The notes beneath the pieces were generated by a model. The model was not told the DNA's origin. It made no database searches and saw only the letters and a list, made by a program, of their open reading frames with translations. A program made the position numbers and the translations under genes. A DNA stretch of 64,000 bases, taken from the NCBI RefSeq assembly GCF_905171775.1, contig NC_053501.1:16402254-16466253 (forward strand). Reading direction: 5' to 3'. Origin of the DNA: Rana temporaria (taxonomy: Eukaryota > Chordata > Amphibia > Anura > Ranidae). Positions 1 through 11,490 of the stretch are shown piece after piece (the first letter of the stretch is position 1; every line of letters starts with the position of its first letter).

Positions 1-884
1 TTATTGCATTAAGGCGTGCACCGCAAAGCTCAAACACACCCTACTGATCACTCTCAATTTGCATTCAGAAAGGGAAGGGACCGGTAAATTACATCTTTAA
101 TGGCCTCTTCCCCCATTAATCGTAAAACGTCCCGGTAGCAACAGCCAGCGGGAGAGGAGGGAAGCCAGCAGCGCTGTGGGATGGGGGAAGGGGGGGTAGA
201 GCCAAGGCCGTGGGGGGAATCTGTGCTGTACAGGCAGGGATGGACTGGCCATTGGGACTACAGGGAGTTTCCCGGTGGGCCGATGGCTCAGTGGGCCGGC
301 TTCAGTGACAGCAGACCGCCGCCCCCTTCCGCTCCTCTGTCTCTCCCTACCCGCAGCGCTTACCTCCTCTCCCTCCCCACAGCGCTCACCTGGGGGGAAC
401 AAAGAAGCAGGGAGAGGACCAGAGGAGCAGGGACGACGACAGAGGAGCATGGGGGAGGGGACAGACAGCGGACTCAACAGCTATGGCCTGGGTGAGTTTC
501 TCACTTCTGCCTAATCTTGTCCCATACGGGGGGGCACTGAACTGATTCTTTGCCCCGGGTGAAATAATGTCTAGCTTCCCCTCTGGTACTGCCTATAAGA
601 GGACCAGTACCAGCCGTTCTACTCTAATAAAGTAGAATGGCTAGTGGCTAGTGAAGGGGGAGAGGGGGCTTGGGTGGCCGGGGGGGGGGGGGTGCGGGAG
701 TTGTCCGGCCGCCATGGGAGAGACCTGTCAAATTTCTGTCCCAGTCCAGCCCTGTGTACAGGGGGATTAGAGGGTGTGCCTGGGCACACCTGCCACACCC
801 TGTGCGCACGCCTATGATCACTGCATTGTATAGATAAGCCGCTTCCATTGCCTTTATATGTGTTAATGATTTCTCTCTTTACAG
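1..884 (+). other. NRXN2: NRXN2 intron, 3' end
   Basis: This is the tail of the intron before the first visible neurexin exon. It ends in a pyrimidine-rich tract and an AG acceptor at 883-884 (TTCTCTCTTTACAG). A G-rich homopolymer tract lies around 680-693. I see no exon in it; the open frames here are low-complexity and G/C-rich. Confidence 0.8.
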
Positions 885-1268
885 GCACCATCTCCGTGAA
901 CAGTAAACGCACTCCATTCACCGCCAGCGGGGAGAGCGAGATTCTGGACCTGGAAGGGGACATGTACCTGGGGGGCCTCCCCGAGAACCGCGCCGGACTC
1001 ATTCTGCCCACCGAGTTGTGGACGGCCATGCTGAATTATGGTTACGTTGGCTGCATCCGCGACCTGTTCATTGACGGTCGAAGCAAGAACATCCGCCAGC
1101 TAGCGGAGGCGCAGAATGCCGCCAGCGTGAAATCTTTCTGTAACCGCGTGAGCGGCAAGCAGTGTGACAGCTACCCCTGTAAGAACAACGCCGGCTGCCG
1201 GGATGGCTGGAACCGCTTTGTGTGTGACTGCACCGGAACCGGGCACTGGGGCCGCACCTGTGAAAGGG
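885..1268 (+). CDS. NRXN2: Neurexin-2 alpha exon: end of LNS2 and EGF-like domain 2
   Basis: Alpha-neurexins are presynaptic single-pass adhesion proteins that bind neuroligins, LRRTMs and other partners. This 384-bp exon starts in phase 1 (GC completes a Gly codon, then TISVNSKRTPF) and ends in phase 1 before a GTGAGT donor at 1269. The first part is the C-terminal half of LNS2, with the conserved LNYGYVGCIRDLFIDG segment. The second part is an EGF-like domain with six cysteines, from CDSYPC through VCDC to the final CE. The wording (FTASGESEILDLEGDMYLGG, ENRAGLILPTELWTAMLNYG, GRSKNIRQLAE) follows vertebrate NRXN2 as I remember it. NRXN1 has different residues at several of these positions (for example TPYTAPGE and ENKAGLVFPTEVWTALLN). 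The exon is intact, with no stop. The preceding exon lies outside the window. Confidence 0.9.
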
Positions 1269-1597
1269 GTGAGTGCGGCTCTATTTATTAATAGAAGATG
1301 GAATAAAGAAATGTGTCCCTAACTGTCCCGTGCCACCCCCATCACAAGATTCTAGATGTCAGAATATGAGACCCCTTGTTGGGTTCTACTGTGGCCACCC
1401 CAGGTGGCAGGATTGGGAACATCAGAGGGATAGGAGAAGCTGGCGGGTTACTCAGCCTGCTGAGATCCACCCAAACCTGAAGTGTCCCTTTTGTGACAGA
1501 TATTTTGGCTGCACATTGACACACACACACTTCTTGCTGGCAAGGGGCAAGCATTGTGTTAAACTGATCCTGATGTTTCTTTAAAGAGAAAAGACAT

Positions 1598-2338
1598 TGG
1601 CCCAGATTCAGGTAGAATTGCGCTATATTTGCGTGGGCACAGGGCAACGATTTTTCCCTGCGCCCACGCAAATATTTTGCGCTGCCCTCGATTCACGGAG
1701 CAGTAGCTCCGTGAATTGCGAGGGTGCGCTGGCAAAATTGCCCGGCGTAAGCGCGCGCAATGTAAATGATCCCGCCGGGGGCGGGAATCATTTAAATTAG
1801 GCGCGCTCCCGCGCCGAGCGTACAGCGCATGCTCCGTCGGGAAACTTTCCCGACGTGCATTGCGGCAAATGACGTCGCAAGGACGTCATTTGCTTCAAAG
1901 TGAACGTGAATGGCGTCCAGCGCCATTCACGAATCACTTACGCAAACGCCGTGAAATTCAAATTTCACGGCGCGGGAGCGGCGGCTATACTTTAGCATTG
2001 GCTGCCCCTGCTATTAGAAAGGGCAGCCTTGCGCTAAAGTTGCCGTACGGAAACTCCGTACCTGGCTTGCGCGGGGCCCGCGCAAGTTTGTGAATCAGTT
2101 GGTAGTATGCAATTTGCATACTACACGCTGATCACAATGGGAGCGCCCCCTAGCGGCACACGTAAGAATGCAGCCTAAAATCTGCGAGGCATAAGAGCCT
2201 TATGCCGCACAGATTTTAGGCTGCAGTCGGTGTAACGAGGTTCCTGAATCAGGAGCACTCGTTACACCGGAGCAAGTAAGCAATTGCGCCGTGTAACTTA
2301 TGGTTACACAGGCACAATTGCTTCTTGAATCTGGGCCA
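1598..2338. mobile_element. Palindromic MITE, family A (GGCCCAGATTCA ends)
   Basis: A 741-bp element without coding capacity. Its terminal inverted repeat is TGGCCCAGATTCA at 1598 and TGAATCTGGGCCA ending at 2338. The interior contains further inverted segments (for example the AATTGC-rich subterminal parts and the GACGTCATTTGC palindromes). A second, closely similar copy lies at 42583-43261. The flanking trinucleotides are ATT on the left and ACT on the right, one mismatch from a 3-bp duplication, which would fit a PIF/Harbinger-type element. The superfamily is inferred. Confidence 0.8.
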
Positions 2339-3214
2339 CTGGGCTCAATTCACAAAGCTTCAGCACATGGGCAAAGACCCCGATTGTAGCCATGTAACAG
2401 TCATTTTAAAATCTCATCCGACTCAACAGAAAATAACTGTCACTTTTGTGAAAATAAGAATGCTTATCCTGTTGTGTTAACTTTGTGAATTGTGTAATTA
2501 TATAAGGAGTGAAAAAGAGTCTGGTCCTAGGGGGGGGGTCTTAAAGCCAGCCATATATTATGCGATTTTCTTTCCTGCAACCACAGGTTGCAGCAAAAAA
2601 AATCGCTTGCTTCCTCCATCAACACAGTCAGTGTTGATGGGGAAATCCCTTCCACGAACCTGTTGTGTTCTCGGGGTGGTTGAAGCTGCCCCTACCAGGA
2701 GAACATAGTGATTATCGCTAACAGCTATAATAGCCGCTAGCAATAATCACATGTGAAATCCGACAGGCTGGTTGTACCCAAATTGATCAACTTCGGCACA
2801 TTTAGCCTGCCCATAAATGGTTCAAACCATCTCTGGCCGGCTTTAGGACTAATCAAAGCTGAACTACAGGCAGATATAAACAACTCAAATAAATACAGTT
2901 TTGTAGTCATTTAATACATTATTAATTTGTATATTTGCTTAACATTTAAAATTATTTCAATAATTTTATTTGTTATTTATCAGTTATGACATATTTATTT
3001 TATTTGGTCCTTGATTTTGATCTTTATTTTGGTATGTTTGCATGGTGTATGTGAGGGAATGCTTGATGTCTTAGGATGTTTGCGTAGATTTCCTGTGTGT
3101 GCAACTGAATTAGCTGATGGTTATTTGTTGCTCTGATTTTTTTCTTTTCCTGGTTGATGATTCTGTCTGTAATTTTTAGCTTGTTATATTATTATTGTTG
3201 GAATAACACTTTAC
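2339..3214. other. Intronic DNA, no clear feature
   Basis: AT-rich intronic sequence. 2550-2790 has the look of a decayed short repeat (the inverted words TGATTATCGCTA and TAGCAATAATCA around 2709-2750). I see no gene or complete mobile element. Confidence 0.5.
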
Positions 3215-3900
3215 CTGCTGGCGCCTAGGTTGGCCTTACTGGCTCTTAGGTTGGCCTGACTGGCTCCTAGGTTGGCTTGACTGGCTCCTAGTTTGGTTTG
3301 ACTTGAGCCTAGGTTGGCCTGACTTGAGCCTAGGTTGGCCTGACTTGAGCCTAGGTTGGCCTGACTTGAGCCTAGGTTGGCCTGACTTGAGCCTAGGTTG
3401 GCCTGACTTGAGCCTAGGTTGGTTTGACTTGAGCCTAGGTTGGTTTGACTTGAGCCTAGGTGGGTTTGACTTGAGCCTAGGTTGGTTTGACTTGAGCCTA
3501 GGTTGGCCTGACTTGAGCCTAGGTTGGCCTGACTTGAGACTAGGTTGGCCTGACTTGAGCCTAGGTTGGCCTGACTTGAGCCTAGGTTGGCCTGACTTGA
3601 GCCTAGGTTGGTTTGACTTGAGCCTAGGTTGGTTTGACTTGAGCCTAGGTTGGTTTGACTTGAGCCTAGGTTGGTTTGACTTGAGCCTAGGTTGGTTTGA
3701 CTTGAGCCTAGGTTGGTTTGACTTGAGCCTAGGTTGGTTTGACTTGAGCCTAGGTTGGTTTGACTTGCTACTAGGCTGGCCTGACTGGCTCCTATGTTGG
3801 TTTGACTGGCTTCTGTCTTGGCCTGACTGTTTCTTGTCTTGGCCTGACTGTTTCCTGTCTTGGCTTGACTGGCTCCTGGATTGGCCTCTGCCTGTTACAT
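3215..3900 (+). repeat. 21-bp minisatellite
   Basis: Tandem repeat with unit GACTTGAGCCTAGGTTGGCCT and a common variant with GGTTT in place of GGCCT. It is most homogeneous at 3303-3780, about 22 units by length. Because 21 is a multiple of three, the + strand stays open and reads as a 7-residue repeat, LSLGW(P/F)D. That is a by-product of the period, not a gene. Variant units are clustered: a GGCCT block, a GGTTT block, GGCCT again, then GGTTT again. This suggests block-wise expansion. Confidence 0.95.
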
Positions 3901-4490
3901 TTTCATTTCAATAATGTCACAAGTGCTCAACCAGTACACCCCACAATTTTAATAAGGCCAAATTGCAAAAAGTGATATACAAAAAGCCAATTACAATTAC
4001 AAATACTACCGTTCCGGGGGCCACGAAAGACCCCTTTCTCAAGATGACACCTAAATATAGGAGACAGTCGGGAAAATGTTACATTTGCCTGATTGTCTCC
4101 TAGATTGGCCTGACTGGCTCTTACATTGACCAGAAAGTCTCCTTGATTATCCTGACAGGCTCTTAAATTAGCCTGACTGTCTCGTAGATTGTCCTGACTG
4201 TCTCCCAGGGTTGACCAGATTGGTTCCAAGATTAGCCTGACTGTCTCCTAAATTGGCCCAACTTGCTTTTTAGTTCGGACACGCTGGCTCCTAGGTAAGC
4301 CTGACTGGTTCTTAGGCTCTTAGATTCACCACACTGTCTTCTAGATTGGCTTGACTGTCTCCTACGTTAGCCTGACTGTCTCCTAGATTTCTGGACTGTC
4401 ACCTGGACTGGCCTGACTCCCTCCTAGATCGGCATGTCTCCTGCACTGGCCTGGTTGGCCCCTAGAATTGCCTGACTGGTTGATGTAAAA
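3901..4490 (+). repeat. Degenerate continuation of the 21-bp minisatellite
   Basis: After a non-repetitive break at about 3905-4080, units like CTGACTGTCTCCTAGATTGGC continue to about 4490 with many substitutions and small indels. They look like old units of the same array, with the homogeneous block 5' of them expanded later. Confidence 0.75.
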
Positions 4491-5326
4491 AAAATAATCT
4501 GAATGTACATTATTGAACACTCTCCTGGAACTTTAACTAGATGTTTTTTTCTTCTGAGCTTCCTCCTGTGCTTTTCAGAGTGGCTGGCCGGGTGCAATGG
4601 GGTCCAGTGGAGTAGAACTATATCTTATACAACAGAATCCACTTGGTGGAGAATGCGGGGCAAGCAGGACAATGAGTTTAGTAAAGGTAGCCGGAGGGTG
4701 CAGACCAACCAATAAAGTCCTTTTAGTCTTTTGATGAAATGCTGACACAATGTTGTATAATGTGGCTGCTCGTTACATCACACAGGAAGGAGGTGAAACA
4801 GAAATTGAATATTGTTGCTCATTTCAGCACTCTCTTATTCCAAAATAATTTTTTGTATAAACTGTGTCTGTATGGATGTAATGCAGTGCAGCCCCCTGGT
4901 GGTGGCATGCAGTACTGCACTCGTCTGGTGAGCTCATTGCCATGTTCCATACCCCCGCCGAGTCTCTTCAGGTAATAATGGGGGAAATTAGGAGAAGACG
5001 GTGTGTGCGGAATGCAATCTCTTCTGCTGACACTCAGGAAGTGTCCTCACCAGTCCTCTGATTATCAGGCCTCCTTCACCAGCTGGTGCCCCTTAGGTTT
5101 CCAGAATTAACCCTTCACATGCCACAGCCAACCCCAATTCACTTCCCACCCAGAGAAGGTGTAGAGAATTGTCTACTATATGTCACAAATCATTTTATTT
5201 AAAGGGTTTTTGGGACTATCCCCTTCATGGTTAGGTATGAGCGCTATTGAGACTATACTGCTATCGGTGTGGACACTGTCGCTGGCATCCTGGCATATAC
5301 ATGTACAACTGTTACCTTCAAATTCA
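4491..5326. other. Intronic DNA, no clear feature
   Basis: No exon, RNA gene or complete transposable element could be recognised here. Short open frames lack any familiar motif. Confidence 0.5.
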
Positions 5327-6416
5327 TATACAATCCAGCCTCAAAGTGATATTAATCATACATAGCCAGATTCACGTACGGCGGCTTAAAGTTATGCGGG
5401 CGTAGCGTATGTCATTTACGTTACACCGCCGCAAGTTAGAGAGGCAAGTGCTGTATTCACAAAGCACTTGCCTCCTAAGTTACGGCGGCGTAGCGTAAAT
5501 GTGCCGTCGTAAGCGCGCCTAATTCAAATTGTGAAGAGGTGGGCGTGTTTTATGTAAATAAAGCATGACCCCACGTAAATGACGTTTTGAATGAACGGCG
5601 CATTGCGCCGTCCGTGGACGTTTTCCAGTGCGCATGCTCCAAATCACGTCGCAAATAGTCAATGCTTTCGACGTGAGCGTAACTTACGCCCAGCCCTATT
5701 CTGAATTGACTTACGCAAACGACGTGAAATTCGACGGCGGTTCCGACGTCCATACTTAACATTGGCTGTGCCATCTTTTTGGTGGTTTATCTTTACGCCT
5801 GAAAACGCCTTACGTAAACGGCGTATCTTTACTGCGACGGGCGAGCGTACGTTCGTGAATAGGCATATATACCATCCAGCCTTAAAGTGATATTAATCAT
5901 ACATAGCCAGATTCACGTACGGCGGCTTAAAGTTATACGGGCGTAGCGTATGTCATTTACGTTAGACCGCCGCACGTTAGAGAGGCAAGTGCTGTATTCA
6001 CAAAGCACTTGCCTCCTAAGTTACGGCGGCGTAGCGTAAATGTGCCGGCGTAAGCGCGCCTAATTCAAATTGTGAAGAGGTGGGCGTGTTTTATGCAAAT
6101 AAAGCATGACCCCACGTAAATGACGCTTTGAATGAACGGTGCATTGCGCCGTCCGTGGACGTTTTCCAGTGAGCATGCTCCAAATCACGTCGCAAATAGT
6201 CAATGCTTTCGACGTGAACGTAACTTACGCCCAGCCCTATTCTGAATCGACTGACGCAAACGACGTGAAATTCGACGGCGGTTCCGACGTCCATACTTAA
6301 CATTGGCTGCGCCATCTTTTTGGTGGTTTATCTTTACGCCTGAAAACGCCTTACGTAAACGGCGTATCTTTACTGCGACGGGCGAGCGTACGTTCCTGAA
6401 TAGGCGTATCTCGCTG
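5327..6416. repeat. 541-bp tandem duplication of a MITE-containing segment
   Basis: The segment starting CCAGCC at 5335 recurs at 5876, an offset of 541 bp, and the two copies stay alignable through the word GCGTACGTTC. Each carries a family-B MITE body: CCAGATTCACGTACGGCGGC, a GCGTAAATG-rich core, then CTTTACGCCTGAAAACGCC. The copies differ at scattered sites (for example ATGCGGGCG against ATACGGGCG). Matching minus-strand open frames at 5550-5774 and 6091-6315 are shadows of the duplication and not genes. Confidence 0.9.
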
Positions 6417-7084
6417 ATTTACGCATTCTAGGCGGAAATCAGGCAATAACTTTGTCCCCGTTAGCCGCTGTGCTGTGAACACTGATTGATTGATTGATTT
6501 TTGAGCTTAGTTAGGCGCCAAATGCCCACTGTAAAGTGAGCGTCTATGTTGCTTTACCGGATTGCATTTGGTTGCCGCTGTTGTGTCCGAACACAAATTC
6601 GTCCAAATGTACAATTACTGTGGCGTTCGCTGCTCACTCACAGTTGTCAAAAAGAAAAAAAAAAAAAAAAACCAACCATCTGGCAAATGTTCATCAACAT
6701 TGCTCAGTGCTGAGAGATAAAATGAAACATTGTATCATTTCTCTCCAACCACTTTGCATATTATTTTATATATACTGTGATTCTGTACTTGCCAAATATG
6801 CTGCAGAAATCTCCCTCCACTGAGTCTGGCTGCATCCATTTTAACTGTGGGCAGCTGAAGCTGTTGCCTGTTCTCTTCCTGGATTTACACAGACATACAG
6901 TACAGAGGCACACCTACAGCTCTGCAGCTCTCATTGGCTCTCTTATGACTAATTCCCCCCTCCCTTCCTGGCAAACTCTCACTAGAGTGAGAGAGAGAGC
7001 TGTGCATGATGTCATAAGCCTAGGCTTTTTACCAGACAAGTAATAGGAAGTGAGCTGTATAAGGTATTCACTGGCAGAAAAATA
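6417..7084. other. Intronic DNA with a short simple repeat
   Basis: Contains a (TGAT)n stretch near 6484-6500 and an A-rich tract at 6652-6670. A GAGTGAGAGAGAGAG tract lies near 6985. No gene is evident. Confidence 0.5.
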
Positions 7085-7678
7085 TAGGGTCAGATCCACA
7101 AAAACGGGCGTATATTTAGGCGGGCATAGCGCATCTCATATGCGCTACACCGCTGTATCCACAAAGATCTTGCTCCCATATGCGGGCCGGCGTAACGTAA
7201 ATCTGCCGGCGTAAGCCTGCGTAATTCAAAGCAGGCTTGGAGTGGGCGTGTTGTATGGTAATCTGGTTTGACCCCACGTAAATGAAGTTTTTTTTGAACG
7301 GCGCATGCGCCGTCCGTGGGGGTATCCCAGGGCGCATGCTCGAATTCACGTCGCAAATAGTCAATGCTTGCGAGGTGAACGTAATTTCCGCAAAGCCCTA
7401 TTCGCGAACGTTTTACGTAAACAACGGAAAATCCTACGCTGTCCCGACATCCATACCTAACATTGCGTGCACCTCATAGACCCAAGGGTAACGTTACGCC
7501 GAAAAAAGCCTTACGTAAACGACGTAAAAAATGCGCCGGGCGGACGTACGTACGGCGTATCTAGCTAATTTGCATACTCTACGCGGAAATCAACGGAAGC
7601 GCCACCTAGCGGCCAGCGTAAATATGCACCTTAGATCCGACGGCATACTAAGACGTACGTCAGTCGGATCTAGCCCAC
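7085..7678. mobile_element. Palindromic MITE, family B (AGATCCAC ends)
   Basis: Begins GGGTCAGATCCAC and ends GTCGGATCTAGCCC. The interior shares long words with 15454-16151 (GCGTAAATATGCACCTTAGA, GAAATCAACGGAAGCGCCACC), so it is the same family. There is no coding capacity. Confidence 0.75.
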
Positions 7679-9400
7679 ACTATGTTAGGTGTGCTGCATA
7701 CCTATTCTCTAAGGAGGAGAGCAGAGGGACGAGCCCAACAGTCTCCCGCTGGTTCTTCAATGTCCACTCACAGGCTGGGGGTGGGGAAGCATTGTAGAAG
7801 AGAAATATTAAGTCACCAATTTGTTGCTACAGTTTGACAGAGCTGTGTAAATCCCAGGACTGGGTGGATGGGGGATGCAAAAGCCGCTCTGTGTGTTTAG
7901 TTGCTCATCTTTGCCTTCATATGTCTTTATACTACCATGGATTGGCAGTTGATAGAGGAGGTCTGGGGATTGACCAATAATGGTGAAAAGCGTGCCTGGA
8001 CGTGAGAGGGAGTGAAGTTCCCAAGACTTGTATATATCCAATCTATTACGGAGGATTAGTATAAAAATGGCGTCCTATGTGGCTTCTCCAGGCTGGCTCA
8101 CCCCCCCCCCCCCCCCCCCCCTATTGGTGAACCCCGATCCCAGGATGCTTTGCAGGACAGGCCACTGGTCACTACAGCCACATTGCCGGAGGATGTTGCC
8201 GGCCTGGTACCGAGTCCCCAGACAGCGATTTTCCAATTAATTTCACAAAGCAGCCAGCCGCGTCTCTCCACTCCATTCTAATCCAGTGGCCCCCGGAGGG
8301 AACGTGAATGATAAGCTGATAAGATGCACATGGAGGCCGGAGCCAAGACCGCAGCATGATCTCATCTGGATAGCGGCGGAGCCGTGCTGCAGAGGGTTTA
8401 ACCCCCCGGCTCACGGGGCGCAACGCACCAGCCGAGATTTATGTCTGGATGAGCGTCTGGAGAGGGGAATTGACGTCCGCTGGATGCGATCACTCCGGAG
8501 AATGTTCCGGGGGCCGACACTGTGCGAATAGTGATGAAGGTGCATCGTGAGGAATGCTTGATTCTCAATGTAGATTATGGACCCCCCCATCATAATGTGG
8601 TCTGCATAGGGGGGGGGTTCGGTAGGCTGTTATCCATTCTGCAAGCACCTTTTACTTCTTTGATGCCCTCCAAACCAGGCTCAGGATTTTCCCAGCAGTA
8701 TATTGTTTGAATACATTTGGGAAGTTCAGTAATTATGTCCTTTTAGGGGCTTCTGGACACGCCCGGCGGTAGTTCTGCCATTTATTTCTGTAGCCTTTGT
8801 TGAGGTTTTCTTGACCAGGGTGGTCGGGGACCTTCCCACTTCTTTAGTTCTCTGCAGATAAAACACGTTTCGGCTGAACTGGCTTTCATCTACCTTTATA
8901 GAGATTCTGCGCTGTGGGAGGAACCCTTCATGAACAGCATACAAGCTTCATGCTGATAGCGTCCTGGTAGGAATTAAACCCAAGAGTCCAGAATTATAAA
9001 TAAAAGATCGAAGAGCTCACCGTGTTTATTGTGGCAGACCAGAAAAATAACCAATTTTGTAAACTGCCGCGGCATCTCACCTTCTAATTTGCTGCTGAGT
9101 TACAATGTTGTAGTTTGATCACTGGGGGGGGGAGAAAAGACTGAGGACATTCTTCCTCCTACCTGCAGTAAACTGATGACCTTATCTTAGCCTAGGCAAG
9201 GTCAGGGTCTGGAGCTCAAGGATGACTTTTTTAAAGGAGGAACTCCACCCCTCCCCCCCCCTTACCCGTTATCCATTGATTCAACTACACACCTACAGAG
9301 AAGATATTTTTTTGTCCTGTTGTGATTCATTGCAACCAAAAACTAGGAATAACAGTGTCAATGGAACTTTAAGATGTCATTACAACCAATGTAGTACAGG
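7679..9400. other. Intronic DNA with homopolymer tracts
   Basis: Contains a poly-C run at 8101-8120 and a C/G-run palindrome around 8581-8616. ACACGTTTCGGCTGAACTGG near 8863 resembles a frequent amphibian repeat word. No exon or complete element could be recognised. Confidence 0.5.
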
Positions 9401-9409
9401 AGGCTAGAT

Positions 9410-9760
9410 TGCAAGCACAATCCAGGTCTACGCGTTTCATGGAAGAAACTGCTACTTCAGGACCTCTGAAGTCTCATAAAGAAAAAACAAATTATTTGTA
9501 CTTCCACCATATCCGCAACTTAGGTCTGACCCAAAAGTAAGGGACAAATAATGAACCCCCACCGGCGATTGGGAAACCCTCGTAGGCACCACAAAAGTCA
9601 AGCTGATCATAGACACCAGGTAGACTCGCTGGATAAACTGGCCCGCACATGGGATATTGGAGGGCTGAGCATTTAGAATAATGGATGTGAGGTTGTGGTT
9701 GCTCCACCCCAAGGGAAAATGGCCACCACCTAAAAGGCCTATAATGAGGCAAAGAGTAGT
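9410..9760 (-). repeat. Left arm of a divergent inverted repeat
   Basis: This block is a diverged reverse complement of 11190-11490. For example CTTCAGGACCTCTGAAGTC here answers GACTTCAGAGGTAATGAAG there, and AAACTGGCCCGCACATGG answers CATGTGTGGGCCAGTTT. The two arms bracket 9762-10876. They are probably two copies of one old repeat in opposite orientation. Confidence 0.75.
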
Positions 9761-9761
9761 C

Positions 9762-10876
9762 TAATGTCGCGTACACACGATCGGATTTTCCCTCGAAAAA
9801 ACCTTGGATGGTTTTTCCGACGGAATTCCGCTCAAGCTTGGCTTGCATACTGTCAGGGAAATTAGTAGACCAGACTATGTGATTGCAAAAGAGGAAACCC
9901 AAAATGTATATATAGGTAAGTATAATGATTTATTAAGGAAAAAGGGGGTAACAACCCACCACCTCCAACAAAACACAGTGCAAAAAAATAAGAAAACAAG
10001 CAGTGACAAACGATGCTACAGACAATATGTACAGAGATGGGAGATACCGAAATCATAAACAGGCCAGGCCGAGGTCATACACAGGGAGGTCATAATATGG
10101 ATTGAGGAAGGGGAATAAGCAGGAACAGGGGGATGATGGATGGGTGTGCTGAAAAGCAGGGATCCAGGGCAAAGGGGAATGCAGGAAGGGCAAGTCCAGG
10201 ATAGGGATCAGGTCGGATCAGGAGTCCAGGATAGGGATAGCAGGCTCAGGGTCCAGATAGCAGGCTCAGGATCAGGATAGTAGAAAGATACCAGGGCGAG
10301 GTATGCTTGAACTCACCAGGTGTGGTAATTGAGTTCAGGTCACACCTGAGCGCAGGAAGGGCCGTATGCTCCATACTGCCAGAGTCGATCCGCTGGTGGA
10401 GACCAGTACTGCGTCCCAAGGGTGATATAACACCAGCAGGGAGAAGTTCTCTTGACAGTTGGGAACTGTCAGGAGACACCTGCTGGTGAAACGCAGTGCT
10501 GCGAGCCAGATAGTAAATAGCACCAGCGGATGGAACCTTTCCTGACACATACACACGGTCACACAAAAGTTCTCTGAACTTTCGTCCGTCAAGAACGCGT
10601 GACGTACAACACTATGATGAGCCGAGAAAATTAAGTTCAATGGTTCCGAATTGTTTCCAAGCATGCGTCTGAATTTTGCGCGTCAGAATTACTACAGACG
10701 ATTGAATTTTCCGATAGGAATTTCTTCAGTCTAAAAAGAACCTGCTCTCAATCTTTTGTTGGCGGTAATTCCGACAGCAAAAGTCAGATGGAGCATACGC
10801 ACAGTCAGAATTTCCGTTCAAAAGCTCACATCGGACTTTTGCTGTCGGAATTTCCGATCGTGTGCACGGGGCATTA
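9762..10876. mobile_element. MITE with CACACGATCGGA ends, interrupted
   Basis: The left end TAATGTCGCGTACACACGAT at 9762 is the inverted counterpart of ATCGTGTGCACGGGGCATTA ending at 10876. Between about 9840 and 10540 the sequence changes character and carries degenerate GGATCAGGATAGGGATAGCAG tandem units near 10200-10280. That stretch is presumably a later insertion or expansion. No transposase is encoded. Confidence 0.7.
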
Positions 10877-11189
10877 GGCCGGCAATATATTGTACAATTT
10901 TCTTTTACAATTTTCCTTTAGATTTACCAAAACCATATGATATGAGGTCAAACGAAACACTTTCAAATTGTATGCAATCAGGCAGACCCTTGAACTACAT
11001 AGTAAATCTAAAGGAAATTGAGCAAGAAATTGTATGTCCAGCCTAAAAGTAGTCCACATGACACTACTTTTTCAAGGTGAGGATTGGGGTACCTCTTGAA
11101 ATATTCACCCCAATCATTAACTTTAACAATCAAAGTTAAAGAACAACCAAAAAGAAACAAGCGGTCGTCATTTTCTCTTGTCTGGACCT

Positions 11190-11490
11190 TATAGGTGGTG
11201 GCCATTTTCCCTTGGGGGAACAACCATGACAACCCATCTGTGATGCTCAGCCCTCTAATATTTCATGTGTGGGCCAGTTTATCCAGTGAGTCTACATGGT
11301 TCATGTGAACAGATTAATTTTTTTATTTTTTTTTGGTGCCTATGGGCCGTGGGGGCTCATTATTTGCCCCCTACTTTTGGGTTGAACTTGCGTCGCGGAG
11401 TCGGTAAAAGCCCAACAAATATCTTTGTGACTTCAGAGGTAATGAAGTAGCGGTTTGATCCGTGAAATGCGTAGACCTGTATTGTGCTTG
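11190..11490 (+). repeat. Right arm of a divergent inverted repeat
   Basis: Inverted partner of 9410-9760. It includes GGTGGTGGCCATTTTCCCTT, matching AAGGGAAAATGGCCACCACC in the left arm. It ends near TGAAATGCGTAGACCTG, a word that recurs in amphibian repeats. Confidence 0.75.

Noticed and set aside
885..1268. Assignment to NRXN1 or NRXN3 instead of NRXN2
   Set aside because: Residues such as FTASGE, LEGDMYLGG and ENRAGLILPTELWTAM follow NRXN2 as remembered, while NRXN1 has TAPGE, DDELYLGG and ENKAGLVFPTEVWTAL. A database comparison would settle it.
1273..1584. Open frame directly after the first neurexin exon
   Set aside because: It starts inside the splice donor, runs into intron sequence and has no neurexin similarity.
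3303..3914. 203-codon frame with a 7-residue repeat
   Set aside because: Translation of the 21-bp minisatellite; no homology or gene context.
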